A DNA stretch of 64,000 bases from Sporothrix humicola (taxonomy: Eukaryota; Ascomycota; Sordariomycetes; Ophiostomatales; Ophiostomataceae): NCBI GenBank assembly GCA_021396245.1, contig WNYE01000127.1:17391-81390 (forward strand). Direction: 5' to 3'. The position numbers were made by a program, and so were the translations under genes. The notes beneath the pieces were generated by a model. The model worked only from the letters and a program-made list of their open reading frames with translations, was not told where the DNA came from and did no database searches. Positions 1 through 11,576 of the stretch are shown in pieces (the first letter of the stretch is position 1; every line of letters begins with the position of its first letter).

Positions 1-3000
1 GAACAAAATTAAACTGCCGGGGCCTGCGAAGCTTGTTTCCAGCCGGAGTGGAGGAAGTGTCTGTTTTCTTGACATATTTGATATTTGCCTGAAAACAAAG
101 ACAAACAAGACCGGAGTCTAGGCATCGCCTGGCAATATATTGCACACCCTCAAGTCATCGCCCCAGTCACCATCGCCCCAAAATTCCCAAAGAAGACTTC
201 TTTCCGGGGTCGCCATTCACACAAAAGGAGTGCAGCCGGAGTTTGAGGAGTATGCGATGGATGTCCATGTGTTGGCTAACAAATGTCCAAAAAGCCCGCC
301 ATGGAAGGCGTGGTCGACCGGCCTTCCCCTTCGCCATCGACTTCGCCTAAATTTTTGTATTTGGCCGAGCGGCTGTGCCTGCACTTTTCATTTTACTTCC
401 TACAAAAATCGCACAATCCTGAGACTTCCAAGACTCCTGTTTTGTTTCTGTCTTCCTTCTGCACTCCTGCAGGCACTGCTTTTTACGTCTTGCTTTTTGT
501 CTTTTTGCTGTGCCCACGGACATTGCCTGTTTAATGTTGTTCATGTCCTGTCCGGATGAATGGGGGCCTGTCCCGGGAAAAAAGTGGAAAGGCCACACAA
601 GAAGCACGCGTTACGCCCAACAATGCCCCAGAAAATAAAAGGCAGAAATCAAAGTAAGAGAAGGCGCCCCCAAATCACGGCAGTACTCGTACTGAAGCGA
701 GTGGGCCGGCAAAGGTAATAATAGAAATACAACGGTAATATATCACAGCCAACAATTAACAATCAACAATCAACAGTCGCAGCCATTGTCTCTTTTTGGT
801 GGCATGTTCCGGCCGAGGCGCTTAATTGTTTACCAGGTATATTTTAGGTACGTTGTTTTTGAAGATGAATGCCCTCATCGACTGGCGTGATCTTTTGACT
901 TTTAGCTCCTAGCAGTTCAAGACGCAGTGAACTGTTGAGCCATCTGTGTGCTAGTATGGACACTGCTCTTTTTTTTTTCTTTCCTATTTACTTTTCCAGT
1001 TTTATTTTTGATTTAATTCATGTAAAAACGTGTCAATCACTTTACACAGTGGCAAAAAGTATGCAAGTAAACAAGTACAAGGCACCCAACACGTGGCTTT
1101 GCCTCCCAATAAGGGAAGTTTGACACGAGAATATCCACCAACCAGCGTGCCGGCAAGTGTTTGTCAGCTTCTGTATGTGTATGCTTGTACGCCTCGTAGC
1201 GAAGCTCGGTTTACGAACAAGAAGCATATGAAAGACGGGATGTGCTTCACGTGGAGAGCAGAATATAAAACAAAATAAAAACTGGGGAGCGGTTGGAGCG
1301 GCGGTATGGGTGAGGTATAATGAGAGTTGTGAGTTTTTTTAAACAAAAAAATGAGGCGACCGCGTGGTCTGCAAACATTAAATCCAAAATCCAAAACATC
1401 CGAGCACGGGGTAGATTAGACGCTCGATCATTGCAGAACACGGGGCCCAACATGTTCAAAGCTCAACAACAGGCAGTTCTTCTAGAAACACGGCAAAGAG
1501 TAGAGTTGGCAACAGGCATATGGCAGGCACACAATTGACACGCCCCATCGGCGGCATATCGGCCGACAAAAAAGACAGACATCAGGCAGTGGTCTGCCGC
1601 TCCTGTTGAGAGCCGGGCCACGGCTAGACACTGGACACTGGACAATGGACGCTGGACAACGAATAATGAGACTGCCCACTGACCCGGTGGAAACAGAAGG
1701 CCCCCTTTTTTATGTAATACTTTTTAGAAAAGAGGGAAGCGAGGTTTGGGGGTTGGAGATGAGGGTCACATTTTATTTACATTTTACGATCTGTTTTTCC
1801 ACACCCCCTTGAGCGGATCGACAAACCCATCTCGATTTACCACGTGTAAGAATACTTTGCACATACGCACATGGGGCGTGTAAATATGAGAGCGTGGTTC
1901 ACATTACAGGAGGCGGAATATGTCAGATGGAGTACGTGAGCTGGTGATGTGATGAGGTGGAGATGTAGTGAGAAGGTTAGGTGACTTGTGAACATGGATT
2001 TTGTCAACTTCCATCGGCAACATTAGCAATATTCAGAACCAGGTACAATATAAGTTTGAAGAAAATAATACAATGAAAGAAAACTGCCGACAAGGCCAAG
2101 ACTCGTTCAATAAGATTTGCTGCAAAAATCAACTGCAAACTCTGTAAAGCCGCATCGAACACATCGAACAATAGCTGTTTTCTCTTTCGTCGCCTTTGTG
2201 AATCGCCAAGAAATACGGGGTAAGGGCTTTTACCAGTCTTGGAAAAGTCTTGGCCGGCCAGTGTTTTTTTTTTCTTTTTTGTGGTTCTGCAATTCACGTA
2301 AAGTGCGATGACGACAGCTGAGATATATACGTGGAATAAGTGACAGAATTTATTGGGAGTCAGAGCTCGATTGTCATTTTGCCGAGAAACAATAAGAGTG
2401 CATATTTGCGAGCTTGTTTGTCGTGTCCAAGGGGCAAAAGGGGTAAAGAAATAAAAAGAAATAAATAGGAATAAAGAAAAAAGCTTGTTCGGCAAGGGGC
2501 GAGAAAATATGGTTATTCACGAGAACCAAACACCCATCTATTCATCTGGCAGTTTGCACATTGCACTGTCAACAAGATCTGTAGATCTGATGCGATTTCT
2601 TTAATATATGCGAGTCTTTATTGCTTCACCACACTCTCACTCCGGTTGACGATCTCGCCATGCTCCTAATCATACAATCACTTGGCCTTTTCTGGACTTG
2701 CATGCACTCGTCTCGGTGCCGGGGCCGAATCCGGCTTGGCAACTTCTGTATTGTGTCGAGACCAAAAGGAAGACGGCACTGGGCGGAGCATTTCTCCCAT
2801 TCCTCTATTCCTCTATTCCTCAAATCCTCACAGTATTATTCTCTCTTCCTTCTAGCACGTGGAAATTATGGTTAAGCAGAGTGGCGGCAGAACAGGCCGC
2901 CTCCCATTTGCTTTCGGATGTGCCGCTGGACCATGCAATATAAAATCGAGTAAAAAAGAAAGCAGGTACGCGCGTCCCCATGCACGGTGATTTTGCACTA

Positions 3001-3240
3001 TTACGAGCTTTCAATATTCACTCTTTCGTTTTTCGCTTTACGTTTCCCCCTTTTCTGGTTCAGACCATCTAGACCTTTTGTCAAAGGGTGGTCATCGCGG
3101 TAGTTCGGAGCGAGCAAAAAGTGTAATTGATTAAGTCTAGACTGAGGAAAGACAACGGCGAAAAAAAAGAAAGGAAATACGCCAAAACTGTGCAAACCAG
3201 AAAATATGAGAAAAGAGTCCACACAGACCACACACACCAC
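1..3240. other. intergenic DNA, no gene recognised
   Basis: All open frames here are short (longest 163 codons, 2004-2495 minus), low in complexity and rich in Phe, Ser and Leu from T-rich DNA. None has a recognisable domain or a convincing splice structure. The last few hundred bases lie just downstream of the SDR gene on the minus strand and should hold its 3' UTR. Confidence 0.6.
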
Positions 3241-4290
3241 TTATATCTTTGCGAGCTCCTCATTGGTCCAGTCCCACAGCTTTGCAGCCAGCTTGGGATC
3301 CTGGGCCACCTTGTCGAGATCGCTGTTGCTCATCTTGCCGACCGGGTAGTACACTGCACCATTCACGAGCTCGCTCTTCTTGGCGGCGGCGGCTGCCCAC
3401 ACCTGGTTGTAGCAGCCTTGCTCGGGAGCGACAATGGGGTCGGCACCCAGCAGAGTGTTGGCTATGTAGACAAACTTCTTGCGCATGTAGCTGAGCTCGG
3501 TGACAAGACCGGTCTCAACGACACCGGGGTGGACTGAAAGGGCAGTGATGCTGGGATGGCGTTTAGCCAGTTCGCGGGCGTACACAATATTGGCGAGCTT
3601 GCTTTGGCTGTTTTTGTTAGGACAGTGAGTCAAAAATAGTTGCCAGTAGGAGGGGGACTCACCCATATCTGATCCATGATCCAAAGACGGTGTCCATGGG
3701 CGTGCGCACCTGGTCAAAGGCCACGCCCTGCTTTGGATGCCCTCGCCAGCCAGTCGATGTCAGGCAAATAACACGCACATCGGATCCAGGCTCAGCAGCC
3801 GTCCTCTGTAGGACAGGCAGCAGTCCCTGGATGACAGCACTGTTTGCCATGTGATTGACGCCAAACTGCAGCTCATAACCGTCCTTGGTCAGCGACGGCG
3901 GCTTGGCCATGATGCCCGCATTGCACATTAGGATATCGAGCCGGTCGTGGGCAAACCGGGCGACGGCGGCCTTGACAGTCGGGAGGGAGGTCATGTCAAG
4001 CTCGAGAAAAGTTGAGGGGACGCCATAGGGCTTGAGGGCCGCGGCGAGAGATTCGGCAGCCTTGGCGTCGCGGCCAGTGAAGTAGACATGGGTAGGGTTG
4101 TGCTTGGCGAAAGCGAGGATTGATTCGCGGCCGAGGCCATTGGTTCCTGTCAAAACAGAGTTAACATTTCTGTCGACATATTTGGTGGTTGTTGACCTCT
4201 ATGTGTGAGCTTACCTCCTGTCACAAAAATGACTTTGCCGGCTAAAGACGGAATGTCCTTGTTAGGGTTGAAGTTGGTGACGCCTGCCAT
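3241..4290 (-). CDS. short-chain dehydrogenase/reductase (classical SDR)
   Basis: Predicted NAD(P)-dependent oxidoreductase of 308 residues; the substrate cannot be read from sequence. Three exons: 4290-4215, 4146-3663 and 3607-3241. The introns (68 and 55 nt) have GTAAGC and GTGAGT donors and CAG-type acceptors. Splicing restores two SDR hallmarks that the introns interrupt: the Rossmann cofactor motif TGGTNGLG near residues 24-31, and the catalytic YxxxK (Tyr186, Lys190) in RYGQSKLAN. NAGI near residue 100 and the Ser-containing strand CLTSTG near 150 are also present. The ATG at 4290 gives a normal SDR N-terminus that leads directly into the first beta strand (KVIFVTGG). No signal peptide is seen. 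The overall style (FTGRD, YGQSKLANIVYARELAKR, HPGVVETGL) resembles fungal retinol-dehydrogenase/WWOX-like SDRs. The gene is head-to-head with a bZIP gene across 658 bp, so shared control is possible. Confidence 0.9.
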
Positions 4291-4948
4291 CGTGAGGCTG
4301 TGATGAGTGGATGATGTGTGTGGTGTGAGAAGATGGTGTTTATTTGGAGGCTAGAAAATCGTACAGAATTGTTTGAAATTGATGATCTTGAGAAATGCAG
4401 ATACCCCTTTATCAAAGTCCATACTTGAAGAAAGCTCCTTCCTCCTTTTTATAAGAATTTTGTCGTCACGATCGCTCTTGCCTTCCATGGATTTCTGGTC
4501 GTCTTGATGTCTTGAGGCAGGCGCAATCGTGAGGTCCCAGAATCTCTTGCACGTCATTGGCTGCATAAGTCTCCGAAAACAAAGCTAAACCCAAAAGGCC
4601 ACTAGCGCGTAAGCATTTCTGCTTCTGTTGATCTCCCCAAAGAACGAAAACGAGGAAGGCTCGCAGGCCTTGTGCTAGCAGGGATCACAGGGCAAGAGCG
4701 GGCCCACAGCGATGATTGCCTCTTTGGGGCATAGCCCATAAGCATGGAAGGCGCGACACAACCAACAAAGGAGAGATCCGATCCCATCTGACGTCGACTT
4801 CGCAGCCTTTCCCTCGTTTCTTTCCTTTCTTCGCCTTTTCAACATCCAAAAGGAGGCTTTATTTTCAATCATTCTCTCTCATTCCACGCAAACGACGCGC
4901 AAGTGGAGAGGCCTAGACTAGACACAGGACGATAACAAACTCCTACGA
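4291..4948. promoter_or_regulatory. divergent promoter between SDR and bZIP genes
   Basis: This 658-bp interval separates two genes transcribed away from each other and must hold both promoters and 5' UTRs. No binding site can be called with confidence. No coding sequence is seen. Confidence 0.6.
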
Positions 4949-6193
4949 ATGGCGGCTTCGGTCGCACTCAAATCGGAGGTAGGTTTTCTACGGAGAGACT
5001 AACAGGCCGATTGGGCTGGACGGCCAGCGGTTGACTGACACCAGCAGATGCACGGCTTGGAGAAGAGGAAGCCGCTCGAAGACACAGACGTCGACGACTG
5101 GGCAGGCCTCAGCGACAAGGCCGAGCGGCGAAAGCGACAGAACCGGCTCCACCAGCGGGCGTGGCGGCGACGCAAGGCTCTCGAAGCCTCCGAGGCTGCG
5201 CTGGCCGCATCAAATGAGGTAAGAGAGAACGGCGGTGTACCTGTTTGACCTTTTTTATTCAGTGTCGGCTAATATCTATAGGGAAAGGCGTCTGGCTTTT
5301 GGGTACTGAAGCCAATGGCACAAGCAAAAGAAACTCCACAGAAGAAGCAACAGCTACAGCTGTACAACCAGAGCAATCGACAGCCGGCATATTTCGTACT
5401 GACGCCTGGGCCGTCACCATATTCAGATTCATCCTCATCGTCAACTTCGACATCACCACACAGCTATGCGGCCGGCCGACTAAAGTTGATTCCTCCTTTA
5501 TTACACTATGTCCCAGGCGGTAGTGGCGCTCCATCTTTCTCTTTTGACCCCCTCAGCCGCATACACACAAACCCAAACCTCCCCATGTTCATTCTGCCTG
5601 CCGCCTTTGTCCACTTCCCGCTCTCCCTCGACCACCGCCTCCTGACCCTGATACAATACAATGTACTGAGGGCGACCCTCACCAACATGGCCATCCTCGC
5701 CATCCTCCACTCCGCCATGGACCCAGACTGCGGCCTCGACCACATCATCGACCAGATCCAGCCCCCGCTGCCGTCGCCCGCCGCCACGCCCAATGACCTG
5801 CCGATAGCACTCCGACCGACAAAGCTTCAGCGCAAGCTCCTACAAGACAGGCAGCCGCCGCTGCGGCCCGACATGCTCTGGATCAACAGCGTGCCCTCCC
5901 CCGCCATGCGCGACAATCTACTCAGAACGTTTGGCCAGTGGGACCCGGACGACCTGTGTTGTGATTTACTGGGCGGCCTCTACGAAGGCTTCGACGACAT
6001 TGAGCGCCGCGGCATGATTGTCTGGTCGGATCCCTGGAAGCCCGACAGCTGGGAAGTCACGCCCGGGTTTGCGCGCAAGTGGAAGTTTCTGCTGCGCGGC
6101 TGCGACGAGCTGCTGGCGGCGACGGACCGGTGGCGGGCAGGGCGCGGGGAGGAGCCGCTGGTCATTGACTGGAATGAAGTGGAGGAGTTATGA
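4949..6193 (+). CDS. bZIP transcription factor with DUF3425-like C-terminal domain
   Basis: Predicted nuclear DNA-binding regulator of 370 residues. Exons: 4949-4978 (10 codons), 5048-5218 and 5282-6193, all phase 0; introns are 69 and 63 nt with GTAGGT and GTAAGA donors and CAG or TAG acceptors. Exon 2 encodes the basic region, about residues 40-60 (KAERRKRQNRLHQRAWRRRK), with the N-x-x-x-Q-R-A-x-R-R-R-K pattern of fungal bZIP proteins. The zipper is short and weak, as is usual in this subgroup. Exon 3 carries the conserved C-terminal region: an NVLRATLTNMAIL helix, an LRPTKLQ segment, a WI-x-SVPSPAMRDNLL motif, then a Trp-rich segment where DPWKPDSWEVT leads to a C-terminal helix. The ATG at 4949 is preferred because the next in-frame ATG (5048) falls exactly at the exon 2 splice acceptor. 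Target genes are unknown; the divergent SDR gene is an obvious candidate by inference. Confidence 0.88.
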
Positions 6194-8699
6194 GGCGGCG
6201 AGTTTAAAGTGAAGTCACTCATTCATGCAGGCATTTTTGTTTTATCCCGGGTACAAATTTGGGTATGATTTTATGACACAGAATTTCTATGTGGACAAGC
6301 GGCTCTGGGTAAAGTAAAAGTACATATACTTATGAACCTGATGATATTACGTGGCACTGCAGTCTTTCTTCCCAGAGATACATCCCTCACCATGGAACCT
6401 GTGTGCCTCCTTTCTTGGGTCAGTACCAGGGGATATGGGCGCACAAGGTAGAGAGCATATGCATAGCTACGAAAATAGGGCACTACTCCCCGGTCACACA
6501 ACGCACAGAATACAAGAACACACTGCAAGTTTCTGGCTCCTGCATGCAAAAAGTCTGCACTCTGCACACTTTGGGCTTCCTATGGCGTTTCTTTTTCTCG
6601 TATGCTGCAGTGGATCTGGCCGGGTGTTCGTGTTGGTGTTCTGTCCTTGCTCTGATTCGATTTTGTTCACTCTCCTTCTGTCGTTCCTGGCCTTGGTGAT
6701 TCCAGCTCTGTCCCTGGCCTTGACAGCGGGCATAATGCAGACAAAAAAATGCAGGCAGCCAGCAGACAGCATGCCTGCAACCTTTTTCTTCTTCTCCTGG
6801 TTCTTTTCGGGCTCCCAATACGAAATGTACAACCTTGTCACCTTTCTCCATCCTCATCGGCCATCGCGGGCCTCTTTCGGCCAATCTCTTGACGGATCTC
6901 TGACAAATTTCTAACAGCAGCTCTGAGCGAGCTGTGCCCCTTCCTTTTTTACTTTTCACTTTCTTTTCCTTCTCACTGACGACATACAGTCTCGCAGATC
7001 TTTGTCTTCACCGGCCTCGGTCATCCTGGTAAGCAGCTTACCACCACTGGTAGACACGATTCTTACTCCGGGCACCGATGGATGCAGGATGTGAGAGGAA
7101 AAGTAAAGAATAGAAAAGAGAGAAAAGGTAAGAAAGAAGAGACGGAGTGAAAAAGTGCACATTTTCCGGGCAACGGAACAATAACGAGACACGCGTTTTA
7201 CACTGTAGAAACAGGAAGACTCCCACAAAGGCATCAGACACAAGGTCCAGGGTCTGATGAAAGACGAGCCGCGGAGCACGCCTTTTTCTTTCAGCCATCT
7301 CGGTCCATTCCCCAGTGATCTTCCTCTTTTGTCTTCCTCTTCTCTTCTTCCAGGTTGGCCATTTATGGCCCTTGCTCCGAATGCCAAGGAGGGTTGTGTA
7401 TGAACGTCGTGTTTCTGTTTGTGGGATGTGCTATTCTATGGAGAACTTTTGTATTTTGGCTTTTGGGTTGGGGAATTCCCGGCGGGATGCCTGAAACGAG
7501 AAGATGAAAAATTCTGGTCCCCTTTGGCTGTGTTTGCATTGTGGCTGTTTAGCCTCGTCTACCACGGAGCCTTTTCGTTTCCTTTACTTTTTCTCTCTCT
7601 TATTTTTGCGGAGAGATCAATACGTGCTTTCAATGCGAGCTGCATGAAGCGCTTAACTGTGCAAAGGCGAAATAATGTCGTGAATAATAGTTGAATAATA
7701 CGTAACAAGAACTTGCCCATCATCTGTTCTCTTATTTCTTATTCGGGGGTTCGAAACCTGTGGGCTGATTTCTTCATCTTTCCGGTACCTTTTTCGGTTG
7801 ATCGTCCCGCCACGTCTCTTCAACCATTCTTTGCCCTCTTGTTCCTGTTATTCTTTCTCTGTCGTGCCTTTTCTGTCGCTCACTCTTCCCTCCTGCCCAG
7901 ACTCGCCTCGATACTGTGATTGGCTCGGTGGTACGGCGTGGCCAAAGGATCAGAGCCACGTTGGGAAAGTGACGCACAGCTGTACCGTAGCTTGTAGCTA
8001 TTCTCAGTGTAAAGTAGCTCTTCCTGTACCTTTTTTTTTCTTGTCCTCCGTGTTCTTGATGGAGGGTCGCATTCAACGGAACGGAGCATCAAACTAGTAG
8101 CTGTCCCATGGCATAGACTGGTCAGATTCACTGAGCTTAATTAGACGTCCGTGAGACTGACTTTTTGAGTGTTTTGAGAGCCTGTGATGAAGTTTGCTCG
8201 GAAGCTCGTCCGAGAGGCTCTTTTCGATTTCGGTATCGGCGATCTCGCAACTACATCTCGTAATAAGTGGTATACGATGCAGGAACCGCGTGCGAAGAAA
8301 AGTTGAGAGTTCGATGAAAGTGTCGTGATCGTAGTTGCAAGAGTTGCACAGAATCTATTTGTATGCAAACGAAATAGAATCGCTGGTTCTCGAGAACGTG
8401 GATGTAGTCGTAAAGTCGTGGCTTGGTGGCCACAGCAGGAGGCAACAAGTAGCCAAGGAAGGAGAGGAACCAGTGCTCCTTCCGTCACGGCTCAATAGAG
8501 CCGCCAGGCAGCTTGCCTCTTTTGCCTTTCTAAACACGAAATAAACTCACGATGATGCAAATCGCCGTTCCCGGCCCCGTCGTATACAGCCCTGTGCATG
8601 TGCTACACTCATTGGCCCAGGGCTGGTATGAGCTTCGAGGCTGGTGATTGCATACTTTGTTCGTCTTTTGAGCTACTTCGTGATCTGTTTGCAAGCTTA
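6194..8699. other. intergenic DNA, no gene recognised
   Basis: Follows the bZIP stop codon. Several open frames of 80-187 codons exist on both strands, but they overlap each other, are low in complexity and show no domain. I see nothing to annotate as a gene. Confidence 0.55.
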
Positions 8700-11576
8700 G
8701 TCTTGGAGGCGGCCTTGTTTTGTTCTTGCCTCTTTCGGCGTTTTCGGTGCGCGGGGCAGTTTCGTTGTGTTTCGCCGTTTGCTCCTTCCTTCCGTTCATG
8801 TCATGCTCTTGAGGGGAAATGCTCTTGCCATTTCGATGCCAATCGTGCCTTCTCTTTCCGTCTTCTCGTCTCCCGCTCTTTCCTCTTCCCACTTTCTCCG
8901 CCTCATTCGCCCACTTTCTGTCTCTCCCCATTCCCGCGTCATCCTCGTCATCCTCGTCACTCTGCATCGTGGTCTTGTTTTCAGGCTTCAATTTGACTTC
9001 TCTTTCGACCATTCGATTTCGTCCACTGTTCTTCGCCCTCCCCGTCCACGCCCCTTTCTTTGTCCTCCCGTAACCCCTCTCTCTCCACGCCCACGCGCAT
9101 GCAGCCAGCCGCCTCTCTCTACTCGACAAGGGGTCAGCCATAAACCTATTTTCACTCTCCATCTCGTCATATGCAGCACATTGCGTTACCTCTGCAGGTC
9201 GTACTGTCGTACACGCATACAACACGCATGCCTGCTCCTTTTTTTAATTGATTGCTTCCTCGTTCCTTATTTCTTATTTTCTCTCTCTCTTCTCGTCCTC
9301 ATCAACAAACTTAGCTTGCTCACACAGCTCCCACGGCTTTCTGTGTCTTCCCACACCCATCATCCTTCATCCGCTCTTTTTGCGCCCTTCTTTTCTACCG
9401 GATCCAGGTACGCGCGGCGCCCAGTCTGGATCACTTTACACGTCCACTCTATTTTCTTATTCTCTCCTACATCCAGTCCCATACCCATATATGACCCTTT
9501 TTTTTTCTTATTTTTCTGTCTTTGTTGCTCCACCATCGCCAGTCTTGCCGTCTGCTGAACCGCTCGGACGCGCGATCTCTTCATTTCTATTTTGATTCCT
9601 CTCCTTTTCTGCCCAACATTTCGTTAACCGCCACTTTTCGTTTCCAGTCTCTCGTTTTCGGCTTCATTCTCGCTCTCGATTCTCGGTTCTCGATTCTCGA
9701 CTTCGTTCCTCTTCCTCTCGTTGTTATTGCTCACGCCTTTCTCACGTTGGTACATGCCCGGTTTTCCTTCTCTTCGTTTCTTTCCTCGTCGGCCTCGACC
9801 GTCCCCCACGCCTCACCATCGCCACACTCGCTTCAAACTTTGCCGTCCAACTAACTGGTCTACTCTCAGCAGCCTTCCTTTATTAATTATCGCCCGTCGT
9901 TTGTCCAGCCTCGACTCTTCGATTTCTTCCCCCGGGTCCCACCTCACTCTAACAGACCGGCCGATCCTCCACATTCGTTGACACCTTTCCCTCTGTCTCT
10001 TACGCCTCTTTTCTCTCTTATTCTTACCTTTCTTTGTTCTTTTTCTTTCTACAACCTGCATCGGTCTCCGGCCTTGTCTCCGTCGTCATATCGTCCCGGA
10101 ATCCCACGATGCACTGAGAGCCAGGCTTCCGGCGTCTTGTCATCCACCCATCCTCTCGCTTGAATACCACTGCCCCTTTTTTTCTGTGCCTTTCTTTCTT
10201 TTTATATTCTTTCGACTCTTTCTTTTTTACTCTTGCAGCTCGCTGCCGGCGTCGACTACTTGTTAATATTTAATAACTCAGCTTCTTCACGCCCTGGGCG
10301 TCGCCTCTCGTTCCACTTCCCATAGCCATCCCCATCCCATCCTCGACCGCCACCAAGCCACAAACGTGCTTTCCCTGACGCTTTACGACAGCGAGTCCCC
10401 TCCGAGACGACCTGGAGAAACAAAGAGCCAAACAACGAGCAAGACAAAAATCCAAGACAAGAACCACAGGGGAACAAGAAACATAAGAGAAAAGGCCTGC
10501 TCTTGCAAGTCCTTTTTATTTCCCCTCCGCCCAATACACATTTTCTCGCCCCCATTTCCTGCTGTTCTCTACGCTTTCGTCATTCTTTGGTTGTCGACTT
10601 CCCGACTTGTTGATAGATCATTCTACCAGAAAAAACGGACGCCTCTCACCAACAGAACATCCATCCAGAAAATCCAGAATTCCTCAACCCGGCAATAGTT
10701 CACACATATCCTCCCACAGATTTTCACACATTTTCACGCCCCCCCTCCTCGTTGTGTTTCTCACAAACTAGCAGTACCGAGCTGCTGCCTTTGCCCCTTC
10801 TCATCCGCCATCCTGTCTCAATTCTATTTTTCCCCTACCCGTCGACACCCATTTTGTTTCCACACTCTCGCTTCTGCCACTTTGCGTGTTGCTTTTTTTA
10901 TTCTCATCCTCCTTGGCCGTCCAATCCTATGGCATCGTCCGCTGCCTCGAACCCTGTTTGAGTTTTTTCTCGCGCCTAAATTCAAAACTCTATACACTTT
11001 TGGCTTCTTTTTGTATTCTTTCCCACGCACACGCCCCCCTCTCCACCTTCTATTTCTTAATATCTGCCCGCTGTTTCTACCTTCTACCGCGTCTCGCCAA
11101 GGGGAGCCCACTCCTCCTTTCGTTTTCGCTCATTGAACCTTTCTCGAAACTGTACCCCATACCGCCACCCGTCACGACCGGAACGCACAGTACACCCGCT
11201 CATTCGTTTTCGTCATTTGTTTTATTTCTCTTATTTCCTTTGATTTCTTTTTATTCGGTTTTATTTTTTCTTCATACACGATACTCGCGGCCACTCGTTC
11301 AAACTCGCACATACCGCTTATGCCACACATGTACACGTAACTGACTCCCGTGTCTGGAGACCCATCCTCTCCGCCTTTATTTCTCTTTTACGTCTATTTT
11401 TCTTTCACTGCCTTTGTTGGCCCGCCTACCTTTTTCGCTCTCGCTTTCTCCTTTTATTCACTCCCAGGTTCTTATTTATTCTATTTTGTCCATTCCCTCT
11501 TCACTTACCTGGACAAGACACGATATTTCTGTTTGCTGGGACTGATCTCACCATCCTCTTCCTCATTCTCGCCATC
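8700..11576 (+). promoter_or_regulatory. long pyrimidine-rich leader/promoter region
   Basis: About 2.9 kb in which the + strand is strikingly rich in C and T (runs such as CTTTCTC, TTCCTC, CCCCTTT) and poor in purines, ending at the ATG of the 1331-residue gene. Pyrimidine-rich coding-strand DNA is common just upstream of start codons in filamentous fungi, but usually for hundreds of bases rather than kilobases. The open frames inside it (for example 8767-9558) are compositional and consist largely of Ser, Phe, Leu and Pro. It could be a long promoter plus 5' UTR with upstream ORFs, possibly with a leader intron. The transcription start cannot be located from sequence. Confidence 0.5.

Noticed and set aside
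7744..7762. GGGTTCGAAACC resembling a tRNA B box
   Set aside because: No matching A box or acceptor stem upstream at the required spacing, so no tRNA cloverleaf can be drawn.
8767..9558. 263-codon open frame on + strand
   Set aside because: Made of Ser, Leu, Phe and Pro codons expected from pyrimidine-rich DNA; no domain, no splice logic, and it overlaps other open frames.
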